Part shown: positions 1 to 5,154 of the stretch, piece after piece
Layout: each line of letters begins with the position of its first letter
Position numbering within the stretch: the stretch's first letter is position 1
Source of the DNA: an uncultured Bacteroidales bacterium
GTDB taxonomy: Bacteria > Bacteroidota > Bacteroidia > Bacteroidales > UBA4417
Assembly (NCBI GenBank): GCA_903917425.1
Contig: CAIXAQ010000735.1
Coordinates: 1-5,154 of the forward strand
Length of the DNA: 5,154 nt
Direction: 5' to 3'
Notes under the pieces: generated by a model
The model's input: the letters and a program-made list of their open reading frames with translations, nothing else
What the model was told of the DNA's origin: nothing
Databases searched by the model: none
Program-made: the position numbers and the translations under genes

Positions 1-704
1 AATCCTGTTTGCATTCTGGTGCAGGACTCGTCACAGCGCATGTGCCGGGTTGTGGTTACCAGATAATTCAAACGGCGGTGCCCGAAGCAATGGTTTCAGT
101 TGATGCCGACGATATTGAATGCACACAAATACCTAAGCTTGATCCTTATTCGGCTATTGGAGTTGGTCCGGGACTGGGAACAGGGAAAAATACTGCCTCC
201 TTGTTGAAACAAATCATCCAGGAAGCTAATGTACCTCTTGTTATTGATGCCGATGCACTGAATATTTTATCCGATAACCCCACCTGGCTGGCGTTTTTGC
301 CTAAAGGCACGGTGCTGACGCCTCATCCTGGCGAGTTTGCCCGATTGGCAGGAAAAACATCCGACAGTTTCGATCGCCTCGAAATTTTACGGTCACTTTG
401 CATAAAGTTCAGTTTAAATATTGTTTTAAAAGGAGCGTATACGGTAATTTGCTCACCTTTGGGAAACTGTTACTTTAATCCTACAGGAAATCCCGGAATG
501 GCTACCGGCGGAAGTGGAGATGTGCTTACCGGGTTACTCACCGGTTTGTTGGCGCAGGGCTATAATCCGACAGAAGCCTGTGTTCTTGGCGTATATCTGC
601 ATGGACTTGCCGGTGACATCGCATCCGAACAAACAGGTTTTGAAGCACTTGCGGCAGGAGATATATCATCAAATATAGGAAAAGCATTTATGGAATTATA
701 CTGA
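1..704 (+). CDS. nnrD: NAD(P)H-hydrate dehydratase (C-terminal part, 5' end outside the window)
   Basis: This enzyme dehydrates the damaged cofactors S-NADHX and S-NADPHX back to NADH and NADPH in the cytoplasm, using ADP or ATP. The reading frame is open to the window edge (first full codon at base 3) and stops with TGA at 702-704, leaving 233 visible residues. In visible numbering, it shows the ribokinase-like signature GVGPGLGTG (53-61), DADALN (82-87), TPHPGE (106-111), KGA (143-145), and the NPG...GGSGD motif (163-173), whose final Asp is the expected catalytic residue. The first visible residues (SCLHSGAGLVTAHVP) match the middle of the early part of the domain, so the TTG at base 9 is not the start. 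About 40-50 residues of this domain are missing. In many bacteria the protein is a fusion with an N-terminal NAD(P)HX epimerase (YjeF_N) domain; whether that holds here cannot be seen. The family call is very secure; single- or two-domain status is open. Confidence 0.95.
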   Translation, partial: SCLHSGAGLVTAHVPGCGYQIIQTAVPEAMVSVDADDIECTQIPKLDPYSAIGVGPGLGTGKNTASLLKQIIQEANVPLVIDADALNILSDNPTWLAFLPKGTVLTPHPGEFARLAGKTSDSFDRLEILRSLCIKFSLNIVLKGAYTVICSPLGNCYFNPTGNPGMATGGSGDVLTGLLTGLLAQGYNPTEACVLGVYLHGLAGDIASEQTGFEALAAGDISSNIGKAFMELY

Positions 705-712
705 TAAGACGC

Positions 713-741
713 AGGAAGTCGGATTTTTCGTTCCTTTTTTT
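713..741 (+). terminator. weak candidate terminator after nnrD
   Basis: AGGAA (713-717) can pair with TTCCT (731-735) across a 13-base loop, and a run of seven T (735-741) follows. It lies 9 bases after the nnrD stop. The stem is short and its loop is long, so this is only a possible intrinsic terminator. Confidence 0.25.
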
Positions 742-790
742 GATTTTCCACTAACAATTCCTTTCTACGAATCTCCACCCAGATGCAGAT

Positions 791-798
791 GCATAAAT
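791..798. repeat. left target-site duplication of the MITE
   Basis: GCATAAAT lies directly outside the left terminal repeat and is repeated exactly, in the same orientation, at 983-990 directly outside the right terminal repeat. The identity is exactly 8 bp: the bases further out (T790 against C982, and G799 against T991) no longer match. This is what a transposition event leaves behind. Confidence 0.85.
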
Positions 799-860
799 GT
801 AACTAATCAGTCTGATCAAAATGCTTATTTGCCACAGATTACACGGATTACACAGATTTT

Positions 861-879
861 AAACTGCTTTCAGCAGTTT
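861..879. repeat. central hairpin of the MITE
   Basis: AAACTGC (861-867) and GCAGTTT (873-879) form a perfect 7-bp stem with a 5-base loop TTTCA. It lies just inside the left inner arm, off-centre, so the folded element would have a side hairpin near its tip. Confidence 0.6.
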
Positions 880-898
880 TTCAATTAATTTCAATTAA
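879..898. repeat. two perfect tandem copies of TTTCAATTAA
   Basis: The 10-bp unit TTTCAATTAA occurs at 879-888 and again, without a gap, at 889-898, inside the loop region of the MITE. It overlaps the end of the central hairpin by one base. No function can be assigned. Confidence 0.6.
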
Positions 899-941
899 AA
901 ATGATGAATAATTATCTGTGAAATCTGTGTTATCTGTGGCA

Positions 942-949
942 TATATTTG
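942..949 (+). promoter_or_regulatory. possible Bacteroidota -7 promoter element in the MITE right arm
   Basis: TATATTTG fits the TAnnTTTG consensus of the primary sigma factor promoters of Bacteroides and relatives. It is the only match I see between nnrD and the pseudouridine synthase gene, and would place a transcription start near 955, about 58 bases before the ATG at 1013. No convincing TTG-containing -33 element is found at the expected distance upstream, so the call is weak. Confidence 0.25.
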
Positions 950-982
950 TTTTTCATTACTTTAGACAAACTGATTAGTTAC

Positions 983-990
983 GCATAAAT
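983..990. repeat. right target-site duplication of the MITE
   Basis: GCATAAAT, identical to 791-798 and directly abutting the right terminal repeat. Removing 799-990 would rejoin the presumed original leader, leaving about 116 bases between nnrD and the next gene. The copy includes an in-frame TAA (986-988) upstream of the next gene, which limits how far that gene could extend 5'. Confidence 0.85.
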
Positions 991-1012
991 TAATAATGCC
1001 AAAATATTTATA

Positions 1013-1918
1013 ATGACATTCAAATCGCAAAATACAGCTGAAAAAACAACACACCAAAACCAGTTTAAGGTAACTGAAGCATCCGGTCTGTTGAAATTCT
1101 TGCTTTTATGTATGCCGGGAAAAAGCAGGAACAACATCAAATCGTTGTTGGGATACCGCCAGGTTTCAGTAAATAATCATATTGAAACTCATTTCGATTT
1201 TCAGGTTAAACCAGGTGATGAAGTTTCGTTAAACAAAGAAAGAGCCGAAGAAGAAGTGCATTGCAGGGGATTTCGGATATTGCATGAGGATTCGTCGGTT
1301 GTTGTTATCGATAAAGACGCCGGACTGCTCACGATGGCTACCGATACGGAAAACTTTCATACGGCTTACAGCATATTGAGCAGACGAGTGAAACGCAAAA
1401 ACCCGGACGAAAGAATTTTTATTGTTCACAGGCTCGATCGCGATACTTCCGGAGTTATGATGTTTGCTAAAAGCGAAAATGTACAATCGATACTACAAAG
1501 AGACTGGCACCAGAATGTTTCCGAACGAACCTACATTGCAGTTGTTGAAGGTAAAGTAGAAAACAAGCAAGGCATGGTAAGATCGTTCCTGAAAGAAAAT
1601 AAGGCCCTGGTTATGTATTCGACAAGGGATACGGAAAACGGGGATGAGGCAATTACACATTACAAAGTTCTGAAACAAAATAATGACTATTCGTTACTTG
1701 AAATTGAACTGGAAACAGGCCGGAAAAACCAGATACGTGTGCATATGAAGGATATTGGCCATTGTATTGTGGGCGATGAAAAATACGGCTCAAAACAAAA
1801 CCCTTTAGGGCGGATGGGGCTTCATGCAAAAATTCTTGCTTTTCAGCATCCTGTTACCGGGAAAACGGCCCGCTTCGAAACACCCGTTCCTGCAAAGTTT
1901 GCCAGGTTATTTGATTGA
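1013..1918 (+). CDS. RluA-family pseudouridine synthase with S4 domain
   Basis: A 301-residue cytoplasmic enzyme that isomerises specific uridines in rRNA or tRNA to pseudouridine. A polar N-terminal tail of about 20 residues is followed by an S4 RNA-binding domain (about 24-73, core KSRNNIKSLLGYRQVSVNN). The catalytic domain (about 86-300) carries HRLDRDTSG at 139-147, with Asp142 as the expected nucleophile, then ETGRKNQIRVHM (234-245) and GLHA (269-272). The length is usual for the RluC/RluD branch. The motif normally written KPAGLL reads KDAGLL here (101-106), with Asp102 in place of Pro; the rest of the catalytic core is intact. The ATG at 1013 is chosen because it precedes the complete S4 domain and an in-frame stop lies at 986-988; no Shine-Dalgarno is visible. 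The substrate cannot be told from sequence, so no symbol is given. The MITE ends 30 bases upstream, so transcription must start in the MITE or read through from nnrD, unless a promoter lies within the last 30 bases. Confidence 0.93.
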   Translation: MTFKSQNTAEKTTHQNQFKVTEASGLLKFLLLCMPGKSRNNIKSLLGYRQVSVNNHIETHFDFQVKPGDEVSLNKERAEEEVHCRGFRILHEDSSVVVIDKDAGLLTMATDTENFHTAYSILSRRVKRKNPDERIFIVHRLDRDTSGVMMFAKSENVQSILQRDWHQNVSERTYIAVVEGKVENKQGMVRSFLKENKALVMYSTRDTENGDEAITHYKVLKQNNDYSLLEIELETGRKNQIRVHMKDIGHCIVGDEKYGSKQNPLGRMGLHAKILAFQHPVTGKTARFETPVPAKFARLFD

Positions 1919-2024
1919 AAATAATTGCATTCTTGCTGATCGTAAAATACTTTATACCAGCGCTTTAAATCAATACGGGCTGATGTATTGTTATGCTGCA
2001 CCGGATCAATTTCCACATTTATCC

Positions 2025-2081
2025 AGTCCCAAATTCCAGGAAGCATTGCTGAACAGGCCTTGGATTTTGGAATTTGGGACT
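2025..2081. terminator. perfect 14-bp inverted repeat between convergent genes, possible terminator
   Basis: AGTCCCAAATTCCA (2025-2038) and its exact reverse complement (2068-2081) flank a 29-base spacer. It lies 106 bases after the pseudouridine synthase stop and 36 bases beyond the kinase stop on the other strand, which suits a transcription end point for either gene. On the plus side it is followed by a T-biased stretch (TTGATTTTG) rather than a clean T run; on the minus side there is no T run. The long loop makes a standard intrinsic terminator uncertain, and a degraded mobile repeat is an alternative. Nothing else is recognisable in 1919-2117. Confidence 0.4.
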
Positions 2082-2117
2082 TTGATTTTGAGACTTAAAT
2101 CTGGTATATCAAGCGTC

Positions 2118-4772
2118 CTATTTACCAATATATTCATCCATTACTTTCATATAATCAATCACATGCATTGGTTTTGTTAAATATTTCCTGGCTCCTGCCT
2201 CAATCAGCTTTTCGGCCTGGTGATGCATGGCATCAGCACTGATAATTACAACCGGTATGGAACATGTAGCTGCATTTCCCTTCAGGAGTTCTAATACCTG
2301 GCTTCCATGAATATCAGGTAAATCAAGATCCAGCAGTATTAAATCCGGATTGTATTTAATTGCCAGCGAAACAGCCTGTTCGCCATATTTGCTGGAGATT
2401 AACCTGATATTTGTCCGTTGTGTAGCAACTATCTGCTCAACCAGCTCAATATTGGAAGTATTATCCTCGATATACAAAATGGTACCGCTGATAACGGGCT
2501 CACTAAGTTCATCCGGTTTATTCCCGCTTACCTGTTCTATCCGATCATTGTTTTGCGGCACACTCTCTGCCTGTGGCAGTTCAATCCAGAAAGTGCTTCC
2601 TTCTCCGGGAACACTTTCCAATCCTATTTTCCCTCCCATTACATCCATTAACTTTTTCACCACGGCTAGCCCGAGACCGGTGCCTTCTGTTTCAGTTTTT
2701 TCAGCTCCTATCCTCTCGAATGGGAAGAAGAGCTTGCTTATTTGTTCAGCTTTAATTCCAATTCCAGTATCAACGACTGAGATTCTTATCCAGGAAATTC
2801 CGCGGGAATCTGTTGATTGTACTTCAGTGATAATTTTAACTTTACCATTCTCACAATTGTATTTTACAGCATTTGTAATTAAGTTGAGTAAAACCTGTTT
2901 TAAGCGCTGATTATCGGCTGTAACAAAAAGCTGGTTTGCAGGCGAATCAGTAAACTCAACCTCCAGATTCAGTTTGGTTGCCAATGGTAGGGTAATATCA
3001 AGAACTTCAAGAATTACATTGCCTAACCTTACCGGTTCCACCGAGAGCGATATCTGTCCTGCTTCGATACGTGATATGTCGAGTACTTCATTTATAAGAT
3101 CAAGCAGGTGTTTCCCGCTTTTCAAAATATGACTTACCCCTTTCCGCTGAGCCGGGTTCAGTTCACCCATTTCAATCAGTTGAGCAAAGCCAAGAATTGA
3201 ATTCATTGGTGTGCGCAGTTCGTGGCTCATTCGCGACAGGAATTCCGTTTTGGCATGATTGGCTTTTTCAGCTTCGTTCCGGGCTTCATTAATTTTTTCA
3301 ACCGATTGCTTTCGTTCGGTTATGTCGAAAAAAGTAACCACGGCACCGTCAATTTTTTCATTAATAAGAATCGGAACCGACCAGTATTCAGCCGGGAAAC
3401 TCGTGCCATCGGGCCGCCATAGCACTTCGGTGTCGACATGAGTGCCATTCCCTTCGAGGAAAGCTTTGTTAATACGGCAGTTGTTAACATCAAAACTACT
3501 TCCATCGCTATGGGAGTGATGAATAAGGTCATGCATATTTTTACCAAATAACTGGCCGTGGCTTGTGATTCCAAGGAGTTGAAGGCATGCTTTGTTCGAA
3601 AAGGTGCAGTTACCGTCCATATCGAGTCCGTAAATACCCTCGGCTGTAGAATTGAGTAAAATCCGGAAGCGTTCTTCGCTCTCCCGAAGTTCAGCCGTTA
3701 ATTGGCCGGCAATTTGATGCACTTTGTCGCGCAGATTAAACAAGGAAAGCGATAGAACAAACAGAAGGAAACTTATGGTTATGCCGGTCACCAGTATGAT
3801 AACGACTTTATTGCTTACCGAAGCTCTTTCGTTGGTTTGTGTAAAATACAGTATCCATTTCTTCCCGTTAAAATTAATCGGCATCGAAACGGTGCGGAAA
3901 GGTGAATCATCGTTTTTCACTGAATCGTCAGACTGACTATTGTATAAGAGAGACTTTGGGGAAAGACTGTCTTCATAAACCTGTAAATGGATGCGATCCA
4001 TTTGAATCATATCCCAGCGCCCTAAAATACCTTGCATTAAATCATTTATACGGTAAGGGCTGTAAACCCATCCTTTAATAGCGGCACGCCGTTGTTCAAT
4101 TGTATTAACCGGCATAGTATTTTGGTAAACCGGTACATACATCAGCGCACCAAACTGAACATCTTTATTTGTTTCCTGCACCAGGATTACTTTTCCTGAG
4201 AGTATAGCCAGATCCGAATCGCGGCTTTGTTCCATCGCTTTCCGCCTCACCGGTTCTGAAAACATATCATATCCAAAAGCACGCAGATTACGACCTGTAA
4301 AGGGTTCAATGTAAATTATGGAGGTATAAACACTTCTGGTACCGGCTGGTTTTACTGTATATTCAGGAAATCCTTGTTGGCGAATTTGTGAAATATGTTG
4401 TTTCAGCTGACTGCCTGCAATAACTGTTGAATACCCGATTCCCTGTATTCCTGGCAAATTCTTTTGAATATTAATCCGTTCAACAAATTTTTGCCAGTCA
4501 TGGCGGGTTATTGTATTGTCTGTAGCAAACAAGGCTGTGCCGGAGCGTAAAAGAAGTGCATACGAATGCAGGCGGATCGAAATTTTCGTCCCTATTTCGT
4601 TGCATACCAGCGTTAATTCCTTTTTCTCTTTTGCCGATTCTTCCCTGTCTGCATTAATTGCTATGGTAATTGTAAGTATTAATCCGATTACCAGGATAAT
4701 AATAGACTTCCAGGCATGACGGTAAATGACTTTAAAAAATAACAAGCTGTATTCAAAAACTGTTGATTTCAT
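2118..4772 (-). CDS. CHASE-PAS hybrid sensor histidine kinase with C-terminal receiver domain
   Basis: An 884-residue inner-membrane sensor kinase. Residues 23-39 form the first membrane helix after a basic N-terminus. The periplasmic CHASE domain covers about 72-300 (GIQGIGYSTVI at 108-118, EPFTGRNLRAFGYDM at 156-170). A second helix spans about 322-345. A PAS domain (about 366-486) ends in the typical FFDITERK, and a helical linker leads to HisKA with SHELRTP (516-522) and phospho-acceptor His517. The ATPase domain shows the N box around Asn634, DTGIGI (668-673), FFPFERIG (682-689) and GTGLGL (697-702). The receiver (about 764-884) has Glu769/Asp770, phospho-acceptor Asp815, Ser845 and Lys867, so kinase and receiver both look active. 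There is no HPt or DNA-binding output, so the phosphate must go to a separate partner, not seen here. CHASE domains sense small molecules in other organisms; the ligand here is unknown. The ATG at 4772 puts a complete signal-anchor helix at the N-terminus; no Shine-Dalgarno or consensus promoter is evident. A paralogous receiver tail lies upstream on the same strand. Confidence 0.95.
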   Translation of the reverse strand: MKSTVFEYSLLFFKVIYRHAWKSIIILVIGLILTITIAINADREESAKEKKELTLVCNEIGTKISIRLHSYALLLRSGTALFATDNTITRHDWQKFVERINIQKNLPGIQGIGYSTVIAGSQLKQHISQIRQQGFPEYTVKPAGTRSVYTSIIYIEPFTGRNLRAFGYDMFSEPVRRKAMEQSRDSDLAILSGKVILVQETNKDVQFGALMYVPVYQNTMPVNTIEQRRAAIKGWVYSPYRINDLMQGILGRWDMIQMDRIHLQVYEDSLSPKSLLYNSQSDDSVKNDDSPFRTVSMPINFNGKKWILYFTQTNERASVSNKVVIILVTGITISFLLFVLSLSLFNLRDKVHQIAGQLTAELRESEERFRILLNSTAEGIYGLDMDGNCTFSNKACLQLLGITSHGQLFGKNMHDLIHHSHSDGSSFDVNNCRINKAFLEGNGTHVDTEVLWRPDGTSFPAEYWSVPILINEKIDGAVVTFFDITERKQSVEKINEARNEAEKANHAKTEFLSRMSHELRTPMNSILGFAQLIEMGELNPAQRKGVSHILKSGKHLLDLINEVLDISRIEAGQISLSVEPVRLGNVILEVLDITLPLATKLNLEVEFTDSPANQLFVTADNQRLKQVLLNLITNAVKYNCENGKVKIITEVQSTDSRGISWIRISVVDTGIGIKAEQISKLFFPFERIGAEKTETEGTGLGLAVVKKLMDVMGGKIGLESVPGEGSTFWIELPQAESVPQNNDRIEQVSGNKPDELSEPVISGTILYIEDNTSNIELVEQIVATQRTNIRLISSKYGEQAVSLAIKYNPDLILLDLDLPDIHGSQVLELLKGNAATCSIPVVIISADAMHHQAEKLIEAGARKYLTKPMHVIDYMKVMDEYIGK

Positions 4773-5068
4773 GATGAAACTGTAATTAATCGTGTAATTT
4801 TCGGGTTCTTGTCAGTTAAAATGTTCAAGGTTTGTTCATCACTGATCATTAATCTTTTCACTCATACCTTACTATCAATGTTCCGGCTATCACTTATTCT
4901 GAAGTGCCTTCCCCCGAAACAGGAAAAGCAATTCATGCATCTCAATTTCATTTTCTCAAATTCCTTATTTCTCAACCCTTTCCTTTCTCCTCCCTATTCC
5001 CTATTCACTTTTCACTTTTCACTTTTCACTTTTCACTTTCCACTTTTCACTTTTCACTTTTCACTATC
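4773..5068. other. 296-base spacer between two minus-strand signalling genes
   Basis: No gene is supported here on either strand. The half next to the kinase start (4773-4940) has ordinary mixed composition and no match to TAnnTTTG on the minus strand, so the kinase promoter is not identified. From about 4948 to the upstream gene's stop the plus strand is strongly pyrimidine-rich (minus strand purine-rich), ending in the heptamer array at 4992-5068. Any transcript running from the upstream gene into the kinase would carry this purine-rich leader. No hairpin with a T run is visible after the upstream stop codon. Confidence 0.6.
4992..5068. repeat. array of eleven 7-bp tandem units (consensus CACTTTT)
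   Basis: The array stays in exact 7-base register throughout: CCCTATT x2 (4992-5005), CACTTTT x4 (5006-5033), CACTTTC (5034-5040), CACTTTT x3 (5041-5061) and CACTATC (5062-5068). The variant units sit mainly at both ends, with one in the middle. On the minus strand it reads as AAAAGTG repeats and begins on the base directly after the TAG of the upstream gene. Seven is not a multiple of three and the array is outside the coding frame, so copy-number change would not alter the protein. Heptamer arrays are known in cyanobacteria, and as far as I recall AAAAGTG-type arrays are common between genes in Bacteroidota. Confidence 0.9.
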
Positions 5069-5154
5069 CTATATCCCTTTTCCAATCCATTCATCTACAA
5101 CCTTCAAAAAACCAATTACATCCAACGGCTTAGTCAGATATTTCTTTGCTCCTG
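5069..5154 (-). CDS. C-terminal tail of a receiver-domain protein, probably a second hybrid kinase (5' part outside the window)
   Basis: Only the last 27 codons and a TAG stop (5069-5071) are inside the window. The visible peptide begins GAKKYLTKPLDVIGFLKVVD and ends IGKGI. The KYLTKP block is the end of a response-regulator receiver domain, with the conserved Lys that contacts the phosphorylated Asp, followed by the last helix. It matches residues 860-884 of the downstream kinase (2118-4772) at 17 of 25 positions without gaps, and both proteins end within a few residues of the same point. This makes it likely to be a paralogue, most simply another hybrid histidine kinase, but a stand-alone response regulator ending in a receiver cannot be excluded from so short a piece. 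Confidence 0.8.
   Translation of the reverse strand, partial: GAKKYLTKPLDVIGFLKVVDEWIGKGI

Larger units (their letters stand above)
831..940. repeat. nested inverted repeat built from 9-bp CACRGATWW units
   Basis: The arm at 831-860 pairs with the arm at 911-940 with 25 of 30 positions complementary; both outer ends read GCCACAGAT towards the centre. The left arm is GC followed by CACAGATTA (833-841), CACGGATTA (842-850) and CACAGATTT (851-859). Read on the minus strand, the right arm is GC followed by CACAGATAA (930-938), CACAGATTT (921-929) and CACAGATAA (912-920). Sequences of this type recur in many Bacteroidota genomes as far as I recall; their function is not established to my knowledge. 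It could be an older element carried inside the MITE, or an integral part of it. Confidence 0.85.
799..982. mobile_element. 184-bp MITE-like non-autonomous element
   Basis: A non-coding element bounded by perfect 13-bp terminal inverted repeats: GTAACTAATCAGT at 799-811 and its reverse complement at 970-982. Weaker pairing continues a few bases inward. It is flanked by 8-bp direct repeats. No open reading frame of useful length lies inside, so it would need a transposase supplied in trans. From family knowledge, IS66-type elements commonly have ends beginning GTAA and make 8-bp target duplications, so an IS66-family transposase is the best guess for the mobilising enzyme; this is inference. 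The interior holds a nested inverted repeat (831-860 / 911-940), a small hairpin (861-879) and a 10-bp tandem duplication (879-898). Together these would let the whole element fold into one long hairpin. It sits between nnrD and the pseudouridine synthase gene, with its right end 30 bases before that gene's ATG. Confidence 0.82.

Noticed and set aside
9..11. TTG at base 9 as the start codon of the NAD(P)H-hydrate dehydratase
   Set aside because: The frame is open to the window edge and the residues around it match the interior of the conserved domain, so the true start is upstream of the window.
895..932. Small coding sequence starting at ATG 901 inside the MITE
   Set aside because: The frame ends after six codons and lies in the loop and right arm of the palindrome. 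No coding remnant of a transposase or GxxExxY protein is visible.
1843..2046. Minus-strand open frame of 67 codons overlapping the end of the pseudouridine synthase gene
   Set aside because: Half lies antisense inside a well-supported gene, and the rest (1919-2046) shows no recognisable domain. It is best explained as a chance frame.
1824..2180. Plus-strand open frame of 118 codons across the convergent gap
   Set aside because: It starts inside the pseudouridine synthase gene in another frame and ends inside the kinase gene on the opposite strand. Its translation resembles no protein family I know.
2350..2910. Plus-strand open frame of 186 codons antisense to the kinase
   Set aside because: It is the antisense shadow of the ATPase and receiver coding region, whose conserved motifs are all read on the minus strand.
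4891..4906. Short inverted repeat CACTT/AAGTG upstream of the kinase as an operator
   Set aside because: Only 5 bp per arm with a 6-base loop; expected by chance in a spacer of this size.
4992..5068. CRISPR array
   Set aside because: The units are 7 bp, contiguous and without spacers, so this is a simple tandem repeat.

Overview
The window looks like a chromosomal segment from a member of the Bacteroidota. The base composition is moderately AT-rich. Start codons lack clear Shine-Dalgarno sequences. The window carries repeat types I associate with that phylum: a CACAGATTA-type palindromic repeat and a CACTTTT heptamer array. It also holds a large CHASE/PAS hybrid histidine kinase. This assignment rests on reading by eye; no taxonomic search was possible. 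All three recognisable functions (metabolite repair, RNA modification, signalling) belong to well-known families.

Layout: bases 1-704 (+) encode the C-terminal part of NAD(P)H-hydrate dehydratase, with its 5' end outside the window. Bases 705-1012 are intergenic and are mostly occupied by a 184-bp non-coding element (799-982). That element has perfect 13-bp terminal inverted repeats (GTAAC...GTTAC) and perfect 8-bp direct repeats (GCATAAAT) on both sides, which is a clear MITE-type insertion with its target-site duplication. Inside it is a second, nested inverted repeat whose arms are each built from three 9-bp CACRGATWW units. The MITE ends 30 bases before the start codon of the next gene, an RluA-family pseudouridine synthase (1013-1918, +).

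Bases 1919-2117 separate two convergent genes and contain a perfect 14-bp inverted repeat (2025-2038 / 2068-2081). Bases 2118-4772 (-) encode an 884-residue membrane hybrid histidine kinase with the order TM-CHASE-TM-PAS-HisKA-HATPase-REC. All its phosphotransfer residues are intact. Upstream of it, on the same strand, is the last 27-codon tail of a second REC-domain protein (5069-5154) that matches this kinase's own C-terminus at 17 of 25 positions. The window therefore cuts into what is probably a tandem pair or cluster of paralogous signalling proteins. Between the two lies a purine/pyrimidine-asymmetric spacer. It ends in an uninterrupted array of eleven 7-bp units (4992-5068) that begins on the base right after the upstream gene's stop codon.

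I see no link in function between the left-hand housekeeping genes and the right-hand signalling genes; they are convergent and separated by an intergenic palindrome. I found no evidence for a new multi-gene system. The most informative observations are the MITE with its nested palindrome just upstream of the pseudouridine synthase gene, and the heptamer array joined to the kinase cluster.
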